From assembly GCA_039519185.1 (NCBI GenBank), contig CM076846.1, positions 125,244,182-125,308,181 on the forward strand: DNA of 64,000 bases, read 5' to 3'. The position numbers were made by a program, and so were the translations under genes. Under the pieces are notes generated by a model. That model was given only the letters and a program-made list of their open reading frames with translations. It was not told where the DNA came from and did not search any database. This DNA comes from Astragalus membranaceus. Lineage: Eukaryota; Streptophyta; Magnoliopsida; Fabales; Fabaceae. Of the stretch, positions 12,842 to 24,177 are shown one piece after another (within the stretch, counting starts at the first letter, position 1; each line of letters starts with the position of its first letter).

Positions 12842-13310
12842 CACCCAGACCTATGAAGATCTTTTTTGAAAGCCCCATCTGTGTTTAGTTTAAGCCACCC
12901 TGTATCAGGGGGTTTCCAACAGATATTGCGCAAAACCTTATCCTTACCTCCCACCACGAGCACTTGAGGGCTTTGAAGATATTCCCTGCAAAGATGAGTA
13001 ACAACACGCCAAGGGGCATAGGGCCTCACAAAATCATCAGTGTGCACCTCTTTATTTCGCCACTGCCATAGCATGTTGCAAAAAGTGCTCCAAACCGCCC
13101 CCAATCACTCTCCACATTAACTCCCAAATGATTGTTCAAGTTAAGATCAATCCAAGATGGTAATTCAACTGAAAAGAAATTGTCTCAGAGATGATCATTC
13201 AACAGATTCATCCAAACAACCAAGGCAAGCGGACAATCACAAAGAACATGTAAAATAGTCTCTTTAACATCACCACAAAAATTACAGTAGGGCCCTCTCA
13301 ATTACATTTA
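12842..13310 (-). pseudogene. 5' part of the split LINE: zinc-binding RT region and start of RNase H
   Basis: On the - strand, from about 13300 down, the translation shows a plant L1 zf-RVT-like segment (YCNFCGDVKETILHVLCDCP), then WSTFCNMLWQWRNKEVH, then the start of an RNase H-like domain (WLKLNTDGAFKKDLHRSGCG). The RNase H continues at 8006 on the other side of Copia-1. A TGA and a one-base frameshift lie between the zinc-binding part and the WRNKE part (about 13110-13180), so this LINE was already decaying or decayed after the insertion. It is truncated at about 13310. Confidence 0.78.
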
Positions 13311-13620
13311 GAGTCAGACAATGCCTCAAATAAAATTATTTTGGAATCATATGGGAAACTAAAAAGAATTGAGGAAACTCAATTTAAAAGTAAGTGCTCT
13401 AAGTATAATTCTCCTAAATAGTGACGATTAAAGAACAAAAGGTAGGGTCCTTTAACCACTAAACCACCTCCTTGTTTTTTAACTGTTATTCATAACAGTG
13501 AATGAATAATAATATGAAATATAAATGCATCCATACTTTTCAGCTTCTACCAGGGGGGAGATTCTCTTTTCTAGGAACAACATCCTACAATAAACCATTG
13601 CAGAAAATTGACTAGCTCAA
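13311..13620. other. AT-rich spacer, nothing recognised
   Basis: No coding or repeat signature could be supported in this stretch between the truncated LINE and the duplicated DUF1218 upstream segment. Confidence 0.5.
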
Positions 13621-13874
13621 ATTAATGAGAAAACTCATAGCACGAATTAAAAATAATTTTCCAAAAAGAAGTCCACATTCAAAGATAATTGGCATCTTCA
13701 AACAAATGGTAGACTTATTAAGAAGAAAGTATCAAACATCACAAAGAATAGAACTTAAAGAAAGAAGATGGCCAACATCAAGTCATCATTCTTTTCTTTG
13801 AGTAGTTTCCAAGATATATTCATTCATTATTCCTTGTAACTCTCTTCTCAAGTCTATTCATTGAAAAACAGCCA
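13621..13874 (+). repeat. Duplicate of the DUF1218 gene's upstream/5'UTR segment (copy 1)
   Basis: This segment aligns without gaps to 16281-16534 at a constant offset of 2660 bases and roughly 90% identity by eye. Copy 2 ends nine bases before the DUF1218 start codon. Copy 1 stops just where the coding sequence would begin and is followed by a Gypsy fragment. It is probably the promoter of a lost tandem copy of the gene. Confidence 0.85.
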
Positions 13875-13875
13875 A

Positions 13876-14468
13876 GAGATCGAGTATCTGGTTCACTGCA
13901 TGGACTGGAACTGGGACGGCCTCGACAACCGGCTGAGGTGAGAGGAGCAGTGCGGAGCGGGCCTCCTCAGCGGGGAGTTCCTGAACGTGTCCTTATGGAG
14001 TCTGGTTCGGCCGGGGCACGGCTTCAATGACGCTTCGTGGACGAGACTGACTTCGGGTAGGGGGTCGTCCTCGCAGAGCCGTGGGAAAAGACTTTGATTT
14101 GATGAGAGATTAACGATCAACTACCACCGTGGTCGCCAAATGTTGTGTACCTTGCCTCGGGATTTGGGATCCGGAATCAGCGATTGGTATCTTGTGTCTA
14201 GTGATAGTCATTTCCTTGCTCGAGGTTGGATGAGTGCTTCGAAAGTCGGAATCTTCCGAGGTTGTTATCGTTAGCATCGTCTTCCTCCGAGGTTGGATTC
14301 AGCGAGTTGGGTACCGCGGGGGGTTCCCGATCCGGAGTCGTTGGATCGGGGCGGTGTAAGCTGAGCCGTCGATCTCGATCCGCGTGATGGCTTGTTCGTT
14401 GGGCCGGATCCAGTGTCGAACTGGGCCGTTTCTCATGCGGCTTGGGCCTCTTGGGCCAGTCCGAAACA
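13876..14468 (-). mobile_element. Gypsy fragment: 5' LTR, primer site and start of gag
   Basis: On the - strand the LTR runs from 14468 to 14141, starting TGTTTCGGACTGG and ending GTACACAACA. It is followed by TTTGGCGACCACGGTGG, the same type of primer-site context as the Gypsy LTRs ending at 20179 and 35677. The gag leader runs to 13893 with no recognisable domain, and the element is cut off at about 13876. GC content is much higher than in the surroundings. No partner LTR is present. Confidence 0.75.
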
Positions 14469-14493
14469 ATAGGTGTGCCTTTACTTTGTCTAA

Positions 14494-15170
14494 TTGGGGC
14501 CTAGACTAAAAATGAAATTTAGAGATGAAATTAATTCTTGTAAAGAAGCTATGGAAGCAACTCGTGATCGGAGGGATAGACGGGGTGAGTTGAGATTTTT
14601 TTTGATGAGATATAATAGAATGAAGAGTAAGCTGAATAAATTGATGTTGCAGGAAGATGATGGCACCTTTGTAGAGGACCCGACAGCTCTTAGGAGTGTG
14701 GCTATGGATTATTTATGCGACCTGTTTAGACCCCAAGTTTCAGCCTATGACCCTATGGTAAACGCTATTGAGCCAAAACTGAGTAATGATGATGACAATG
14801 CTGAGTTGACTAAGTCATTTGATAAAGAGGAGTTTCGAGATGCTATCATGGATATGGACGATGACAATGATCTAGGGCCTGATGGTTTTAATCTTGGTTT
14901 TTTCATGAAATATTGGAATTCTTACGGGGAAGAAATATATGAATTGTCTCCCATGGCTTTCGCATGGAGAGCTTCCACCATCGTTGAATGATACCAATCT
15001 GACTCTTATTCCTAAGAATGACAACTGAAGGTCCATGGCTGATTGGCTCCCCATTGCACTGTGTAATGACATCTACAAAGTCGTTTCTATGATACTTGCA
15101 AACCGGTTGAAATCAGTTCTTTCTAAATTGTGTCTATTGAACAGTCTGCTTTTGTGTCTGATAGATCTAT
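14494..15170 (+). pseudogene. LINE reverse transcriptase fragment
   Basis: The frame at 14494-14991 resembles the N-terminal part of a plant L1 reverse transcriptase, with LQEDDGTFVEDP, a FFMKYWNSYGEEIYE-like block and the core DLGPDGFNLGFF, where GPDG is diagnostic. After a frameshift and a stop, the next block reads LTLIPKND, then SMADWLPIALCNDIYKVV and ANRLKSVLSKL, as expected further into the domain. It breaks off near 15170. Both ends are missing, so it is a relic unrelated in position to the - strand LINE at 7541-13310. Confidence 0.82.
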
Positions 15171-15543
15171 CGACTCTAAGTTAACAACACCAAGAAAACT
15201 AATCCTCAAAGACACTAAGACTTATTCTATCCCTAACGATATCTAGAACTATAGAGACAACTATCAAACACCTACAACATCAACCAATTATAATATTTAC
15301 TAATCAGAGCTACTTTATCTTAAAAAAATTTAAGTTAGAAAAAAGTACAGTTACTAAACAATTTAATTAAATTTTTGAAGCTCTTATTTTTAGCATTAAC
15401 TTTGTAGTGGCTTTTAAGTTAAAAAAAGTCTAGGTCAAACACACTCTTAAAGTCTTTGGCCCTGGTGTTACTCTAAGGTATCTCCATTTGACCCTTTGAG
15501 TAAGTTATTAAACAAATTCTTGGTTTACCACTCTTTTGGAATA
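15171..15543. other. AT-rich spacer, nothing recognised
   Basis: No coding or transposon signature could be supported. It leads directly into the target-site duplication of the hAT-like element. Confidence 0.45.
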
Positions 15544-15551
15544 CTCTCAGG

Positions 15552-16218
15552 TAGGGGTGTCAAAAAAACCTGGACCCGCGGGTACCCGCGGGTAAAACTC
15601 GTCACGGGTCCGGGGCGGGTAGTTAAACGGGTACTCGCGGGCCAAATAAACAGGTATTTTGACTACCCGTCAATAAACGGGGCGGGTCCGGGTAGCGGGG
15701 TACCCGGACCCGCGGGTACCCGTACCCGTTAGTAAATCCATCACACAATTATTTTCTTCCTTTTTTTATCATCTATTGTTGTTGTTGTTTAAGTGGATGT
15801 TTATTCACATGTTGTTGTATCTTTTATCCTAATATTTTGGATAATGTTTAGTTGTTATTTTTCAAGTTTCTATTATCATAATTTTAGTTTTTTTATCTCA
15901 ATTCATTAACAATTATATATTAATAAATAGTTGATACGATAAATGCATATCAAAATGCGTAATATTTTTATATAAATGAATCAAAAAAATAGTGTTAAAA
16001 AAACTAATTTTCTATGGTATTTCAAATTTTATTTTTAAAAGTTTTTTATTTATTAATTTACAAATACCCGCGGGTACCCGTTTAAAAAATTATCCGTTTA
16101 AAACCCGTTAAACGGGTACCCGCGCGGGTCCGGGACGGGTCCGGGGCCTATGTATAATAAACGGGGCGGGTCCGGGTAGTGAGATACCCGTGCCCGCCCC
16201 GCCCCGTTGACATTCCTA
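15552..16218 (+). mobile_element. Non-autonomous hAT-like element, 667 bp
   Basis: The ends are TAGGGGTGTCAA and TTGACATTCCTA (inverted, two mismatches). The eight-base duplication CTCTCAGG flanks both sides (15544-15551 and 16219-16226), which is the hAT target-site length. Subterminal regions are dense in CCCGCGGGTACCCG-type palindromes, possible transposase binding sites, while the middle is AT-rich. There is no coding capacity; the frame at 15496-15732 is spurious. It is inserted upstream of the DUF1218 gene. Confidence 0.9.
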
Positions 16219-16280
16219 CTCTCAGGGCCCATATGTTCTACCATCATCATTAAATTTGCTTCTTTACCACTTGCATCCCA

Positions 16281-16534
16281 ATTGATGAGAAAAGTCTTAG
16301 TACAAATTAACAATAATTTTCCAAAAAGAATTTCCACATTCAAAGATAATTGGCATCTCCAAACAAATGGTAGACTTATTAAGAAGAAAGTATCAAACAC
16401 CACAAAGAATAGAACTCAAAGAAAGAAAATGGCCAAGATCAAGTCATCATTCTTTTCTTTGAGTAGGTTCCAAGACATATTCATTCATTATTCTTTGTAA
16501 CTCTCTTCTCAAGTCTCTTCATTGAAAAACAACC
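16281..16534 (+). promoter_or_regulatory. Upstream/5'UTR segment of the DUF1218 gene (copy 2)
   Basis: This is the partner of 13621-13874. It ends nine bases before the ATG at 16543, so it contains the proximal promoter and the 5' leader. No canonical TATA box is obvious. Confidence 0.6.
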
Positions 16535-16542
16535 ACCCCATC

Positions 16543-18617
<2,075 letters not shown>

Positions 18618-19809
18618 CATTATTAAACCACTTTTTTTGGATTCAGACCAATTAGAAGAATAAAGGCGAAAAAGAGTTTAGAAAGTGGAAAAATTTATGA
18701 AGTAGATGGAGACCCCCACAATGATATTAGATTCAGACCAATAAGCAAATGCAGTTGTTTTATTTATTATGTGAAAGGTGAAAAAGCCCACTAACTAGCT
18801 TTTGTCCAAAGGAATATATTTTTTAAACTAGTACAAAAGAGAGACACTTCATTTATACATATAGGGAACTTTTGTGTCCATCCCACTTACATCGATGATC
18901 AATTGGTTGGAGTATCCAATTGAGTATTGTGTTTGTTAGAGGTACAAATCAAAATTTTCACAGTTACTAACAATTAATATTAAAAATTTCTTAATAATCA
19001 TTTTGACAAGATTATTTATAGAAGAAATGATCAATAAATTTTCGACAACGGGGGCAAAAAATGTTGTCTACTAATACTATTTGCGTGGGTTTTTTTTTTG
19101 ACAACTGCTATTAATGTGGGTTAAATACATAAATTCGTGACAAAAAAATCGGATCATACCTTAGTTAACTTCTACAAATTATAAAACTATAAAGGTAAAA
19201 TTGGTACCAAATAATTCTCTCTTTTATTTTATTTTATTTAATTTTTTTTGGTAAGTGTGTTATAAGTGTGCAATATCTATTGGTTTTGCCAGTGACTAAT
19301 CTACCGGAGAACTTGGCTGGCCACATGTACTCGACCTTGTTTGTCCATGCGGCTCTCCCCTCCTAATAGAGTTCTATTAATCTCATATGAATTTATACAT
19401 TTATTTAAAAAGTTATCTCACTCGGAATTGCCTAAATTTTAACAGAACAAAAACAGATTCTAAACTAAAATAATTATCTTGTGAGGGTCGTTTCCCTCAA
19501 TCAACTCTATATGGATTTATATACATTATATCTGCCACTCATATTCTAATTCTTTGAACAACGCATTGGTTATGTGATTTTTTACAAGAAAGAAAACTAA
19601 AGATACAACCACGCAGAATAATTTTTCGCACTTCGATTTTATTTATTGAGGAAGAAATTAAACCAAATAATTATATTAAACTAGAATCCCTCAATCCCCA
19701 ACGTGATCAAACCACAACGCTAAACTTATAAAAACTTATGTCAAAGTGGTGAAATAAATATAATTTTTATCGTATTGAAGTTTATTTTATTTAACACTTT
19801 GATCCTTCG
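18618..19809. other. 3' flank of the DUF1218 gene, no further gene seen
   Basis: AT-rich sequence containing the 3' UTR of the DUF1218 gene. No coding region, RNA gene or transposon end could be supported up to the Gypsy LTR. Confidence 0.5.
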
Positions 19810-20247
19810 TGTTCTGGAGTGGACCAATGGGGCCCCATTAGCAAAACCAGGAGGTGCGCTTAGCAAGTAATATGGATCAGCCCAACCGATTCAGCCCATA
19901 TCCACCTCATGCGAGCCCAACATGCTTGGACGGTCAAGATCGACTCTACCCATCCAACGATCCACGAGAGGGCACGATTTCCTATAAATACGGGCAAACT
20001 TTGCCCTAAAAAAGGTTCAATCTCTAATCCTTAGTACCTTCACTCATATATTCGATATACTGACTTGAGCGTCGGAGTGGCTTGCAGGTACCCCCCCCCC
20101 GGGCGCTCACTGACCTACTGCCACGACAGCAAGGGACCTACCAACAGCAGTCTACCAAAAAGCTGCTAGGTACAGAACATTGGCGACCACAGTGGGAGGT
20201 TTCTATCTTTCACATCATCACTACTCAAACTTTTCTCTTGCTGCTCC

Positions 20248-21358
20248 ATGGCTCCTAGAGGCAGACCCCGGGTTCAGAGCATTGCCATACCCGCACCCCG
20301 ACCAGAGGGTATTCCTGAGGGCAACGTCGTAACCCTACCTGACGAGGGTACCAGTCAGCCTGCTCAGTCTTCAAATGTGAGTCAGCTTTTGGATCTCTTG
20401 GCCAATCGCACTCAAGCTATGCTGCATCAGGAAGACCAGCTGAGTGCTAAGACATGCCCATCCCAACCCCCATGAGGGCGCCTGGCAGGGCGCCAATGAA
20501 GAAAAGCCAGCGCCAATGAAGAAAAGCCAGCGCCCATGAGGGCGCGGCAGGGCGCCAATGAAGAGCAGTCAGCGCCCATGAGGGCGCCTGGCAGGGCGTC
20601 AATGAAGAGCAGCCAGCGCCCAAGAGGGCGCCTGGCAAGGAAGCAACCAGCGCCCATGAGGGCGCCAAGCAGGGCACCAGGGCAGCATCAGAAAATGCCC
20701 ATGAGGGCGCCTGACAGGGCACCATGACAACATCAGGCAGCACCCATGAGGGCGCCAGGTAGGGCAGCATCAGACAGCGCCCATGAGGGCGCCTGGCACC
20801 CAGGAGGGCGCCCGACAGGGCGCCATGACAACATCAGGCAGCGCCCATGAGGGCGCCAGGTTGGGCACCAGGGCAGCATCAACAGCGCCCATGAGGGCGC
20901 CTGGCAGGGGAACCCTTCCTCCAACAACGGTGACACCGAAGACACCACCGGGTATCGCCATCGAGGAGATCCCCCGACCGACGTAGGCATCAAGAGTTTG
21001 ACTAAGAAGACACCTCCCCCCGAAACTCAAGAAGGTTTTCGGACGAAGGACCTTTCACTCGAAGGGTGGATGGATGTCGAATCCCAAGGGCCTTAGAGAA
21101 GCTGCCAACTCTCAAGATGTATGACGAAACCGGAGACCCAGACCGCCATCTGGCACACTTCTCCCTGATGATGCGCTATCGAGGCGCCAGAGAGCCTGTT
21201 CACTGTAAAATCTTCCCCCTCACTCTCGAAAATGCCGCACTAGAGTGGTTTCAAGAGCTAAGGCCGAACTTCATATCCTCATGGGGTCAGCTGGCGAGAA
21301 TGTTCACAGCTCGTTTCACTGCCTCCCAAGTCGAAAAGACAACATGGCATCTAACTTG
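20248..21358 (+). pseudogene. Gypsy-1 gag fragment
   Basis: The N-terminal frame (20248-20475) is proline-rich with no domain and ends at a stop at the edge of the minisatellite. The conserved retrotransposon gag core lies in 21066-21358 in another frame, with DPDRHLAHF, HCKIFPLTLENAALEWF and WGQLARMFTARF. It is missing the zinc-knuckle region and everything downstream. Several frameshifts separate the pieces. Confidence 0.78.
20469..20910 (+). repeat. GC-rich minisatellite with hairpin core cgcccatgagggcg
   Basis: About ten imperfect units contain a cgccc-atga-gggcg core, itself a five-base inverted repeat, joined by ctggcagggcgcc-like segments. Spacing varies from about 36 to 65 bases. In one frame (20536-20727) the array would encode a repeated APMRAPGRA-like peptide inside gag. 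The tract is far more GC-rich than its surroundings. Confidence 0.88.
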
Positions 21359-21815
21359 TCTATTCGAACTAGCAAGCATGAAATGTGGTGGAGAAGGAGA
21401 TTTACTTTGAGATATATCTAACTTGTCTCCAAAAAGGTATAACTGACATGCCACCAACCAAAAGTCATCCTCCATTCGCAAATGGACAAGTGTCCCTATG
21501 AAGTGTTTTGGTTGGTGGATGCGTTAGCTAAGCTGTCCAATTAGGGGGTGCTGACTTGACATAAAGTGGGAGCGCCAAAGTTGCATTTTTCAGTTTTCTC
21601 TCTCTTGCTGACGTAGGCATGCTGATGCTATAACATCAATTGTTGTAGCACTGAACAAACATATTAAAATACTCACAAAGACACCAAAAGTGCCAGATTA
21701 TGACATGCTAGTTCCTAACCCTTATTAACACTTCCTAACACATATTTACATATTTGACAACACAATTAATTAAGAACTCGCATTAATTTAAGCCTAAAGA
21801 ATATAAATAACACTC
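21359..21815 (+). repeat. Direct repeat copy 1 of an unclassified element
   Basis: 21359-21620 aligns to 22249-22510 at a constant offset of 890 bases. A second block (about 21749-21805) aligns to about 22520-22580. Copy 2 lacks roughly 119 bases between the blocks. The pair could be LTRs of a short non-autonomous retroelement or a tandem duplication. No TG/CA ends or target-site duplication were identified. Confidence 0.7.
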
Positions 21816-22248
21816 ACCAACATTAACCCTTGCGTTCGAAATATAAACTATGTTTTAATTTATATAAGTACTTATCTTAGTTGGTCAGTCCCAAAATAAG
21901 TTTGAAAGAAGTTTCACGCAAGGATTAAAATGCAAACATCGAAACATTTCATTAGAACTACTAAAAAGTCATTACAGAGGTTTAAGCATCCTAACTACAA
22001 AAGGCTTAGCTCATGATGAGCATCAACAAGGAAATACAAACAAGGATAGAACCCATATTCATATTACAGAAAATACAAAGAAAAGAAAAGAAAATAACAT
22101 AGAAGATATATTACTCAAACTCCTTTGCATGAATCAGTCTAGTGATGTTGTAGCATCGCTTCGCAGCATTGAGGTGTAGGATTTTTACTTTGAGTTTTGT
22201 GAAGAAATTTTGAAAAAAAATGGAAAAAAGAATGTTTCAAAAACTCCC

Positions 22249-22585
22249 TCTATTCGAACCAACAAGCATGAAGTGTAGTGGAGAAGAAGATTTACTTTGA
22301 GATATATCCAATTTGTCTCCAAAAAGGTAGAAGTGACACGCCACCAACCAAAAGTCATCCTCCATTCACAAATGGACAAGTGTTCCTATAAAGTGTTTTG
22401 GTTGGTGGATGTGTCAGCTAGGCTATCCAATTAGGGGGCGTTGACTTGACATAAAGTGGGAGCGCCAAAGTTGCACTTTTCAGTTTTCTCTCTCTTGCTG
22501 ACGTAGGCACACTCAAGCTACATATTTGACAACACAATTACTTAAGAACTCACAGTAATTTATACCTAAAGAATATAAATAATTC
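22249..22585 (+). repeat. Direct repeat copy 2
   Basis: This is the partner of 21359-21815 and is shorter by an internal deletion of about 119 bases after ctgacgtaggca. The intervening 21816-22248 is AT-rich with no coding signature. Confidence 0.7.
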
Positions 22586-22637
22586 TTATAAATAAGAGTT
22601 ATCACACTATTAGTCTATTAAAATTGACGCCCTCTTT

Positions 22638-22745
22638 TATTATATAGGCTAAATTATAGTTTTGGTCCCCTATTTTCACAAATTCACATTTGGTCCCCCT
22701 ATTTTTAAAACTCAGAAATTTAGTCCCCTTATTATGAAAACCCCA
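22638..22745 (+). repeat. Transposon end resembling the MULE inverted repeat
   Basis: The sequence taggctaaattatagttttggtcccc, followed by further 'ggtccccctattttta' phrases, resembles the start of the MULE at 17069. No inverted partner was found nearby, so it is a solitary end. Confidence 0.5.
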
Positions 22746-23932
22746 GAATTTCCTTTCTTCTCCTTATCCCTAAACCCCAAATTCTTTTGTCATGAACCCT
22801 AATCTTTCTTTTGATCAACACAAGAATGATTCTCCCTGAGTCTTCTTGATTCGTCTACTGATTCGTTTTCAGAAACAACATCCAAACTAATTTCGTTTTT
22901 CCCCTTTCCTCTTGATTCCATTAAACACTGAAATCGTTCTTCTCTGATCCCTCCATAAACGACAATAAACCCAAAACATTGTGGTTCAAGAACATTGCGC
23001 AGAAGGTTTGTCTTTTCTCCATCGCAACCTTTGTCTTCTCTCAACTCCTCTTTTCCAATATGTATAGATCTGTCGTTAGATCAGGAGGGTGTGCATAGCA
23101 GTTTGCAACGATGTGATTACTGGGCCTCTGGAGTGAAGCCTATTTGGACTGAGCTAGCCTAATCTGTAACACACAATAAACTACAACGATGTAAGTATCT
23201 ACTGAAGCACAATATGTGTCCGTCTTTCCGTTAGAATAAATAAATTTTATCCGATCGTATTAGTTGTATTGAATTTGTTCTATACAATCTTCCTACAAAT
23301 TTACATTTTGCAAATGCATTATGAAGACATTCAAATTAAAATGAATTTAAATTTCAAAAGAATGTGAGCTTATCCATACAAATACTTACAATATCCATTC
23401 ATGACTCAATGCAGAAAGTTCTCACATATATAGAACCAATATGTATTCAGACTCTAGGAAATTTATTAAATTGAAACGGTAACTCAACATAGATTCCCAC
23501 AGTCTTACTTTCTTTCATCGTATACTGTTTTCTATTCTTAAACCCTATTCCCTCATCTCCTATCTTCATCTAGGCCCAACGTTGTCATTTTACATGTTTA
23601 AATTTTTCCAACTCTTATCAGTTAAAAGAAGCTCTTTAAGGAACTATCCATTCCAAACAAAAAGGCTCAATAACCTAACAAATAACAATGATTAAAATAC
23701 AAAAAATGCAACTTGAGATAGCACAAATGATGGACAATTCAATTTAAACTTCAAAATAAGGAAAAGAAGATCATGGAATAACTGACCCTTTAAGAGTTAG
23801 AGGGTCACAACATTTTTTTCGTGTTTAAATGAATAAAATAAAAAAAAACAATATAACTACTTCTGGGACATTTAAATCACTAGAGAACGATCAAAATCAC
23901 ATAGAAAAGTGGTGAAAAAATAACTTAAGCTT
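22746..23932. other. Intergenic, no gene supported
   Basis: CT-rich text at 22750-23060 looks like a plant 5' leader (for example 'ccctaaacccc', 'gaaccctaatc'). No convincing reading frame follows; the - strand frame at 22799-23044 has no domain. The remainder is AT-rich. Confidence 0.45.
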
Positions 23933-23937
23933 GACTT

Positions 23938-24091
23938 TGATAGGGAAACTGAAGCAGCAAGCAAGTGTATAGCTAATAGTCAAGTTGATCTCCCTTGTAA
24001 TAGTCAATGTAAATGTGGTATATAAGTCAAGTGTAACAGATGATGTGAATCAATGAAATGAATAGATCCATTGGATCATTTACAGTTAGCA
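23938..24091 (+). repeat. 5' LTR of Copia-2
   Basis: A very short LTR of 154 bases. The phrase tatataagtcaag at about 24019 is a plausible TATA region. Confidence 0.93.
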
Positions 24092-24177
24092 TGGTATCAT
24101 TCGCCAAAACCGTTTCTGTTATCCTCGCTTCCGCTCTCTAACAAACCTCTAACCGTCTCATCCTCGAAGCTTCTCTC

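Larger units (their letters stand above)
19810..21358 (+). mobile_element. Gypsy-1: truncated Tat-like element (LTR plus gag)
   Basis: The LTR is 19810-20179, with perfect ends TGTTCTG / CAGAACA and a TATA box cctataaatacg at about 19981. TTGGCGACCACAGTGGGA follows as primer-site context. Gag starts at ATG 20248. After a GC-rich minisatellite, a gag core is read at 21066-21358 (LEKLPTLKMYDETGDPDRHL, then FPLTLENAALEWFQEL). It is the same gag type as in Gypsy-2. The element is cut off at about 21358, where the direct-repeat sequence begins. Protease, RT and integrase are absent. Confidence 0.82.

Noticed and set aside
13893..14120. 75-codon - strand frame as an independent gene
   Set aside because: It follows the LTR and primer site of the Gypsy fragment and is the start of its gag leader, truncated by the neighbour.
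20427..21030. Several frames on both strands in the minisatellite
   Set aside because: All are direct translations of the tandem repeat; none continues into a known domain except the gag frame listed.
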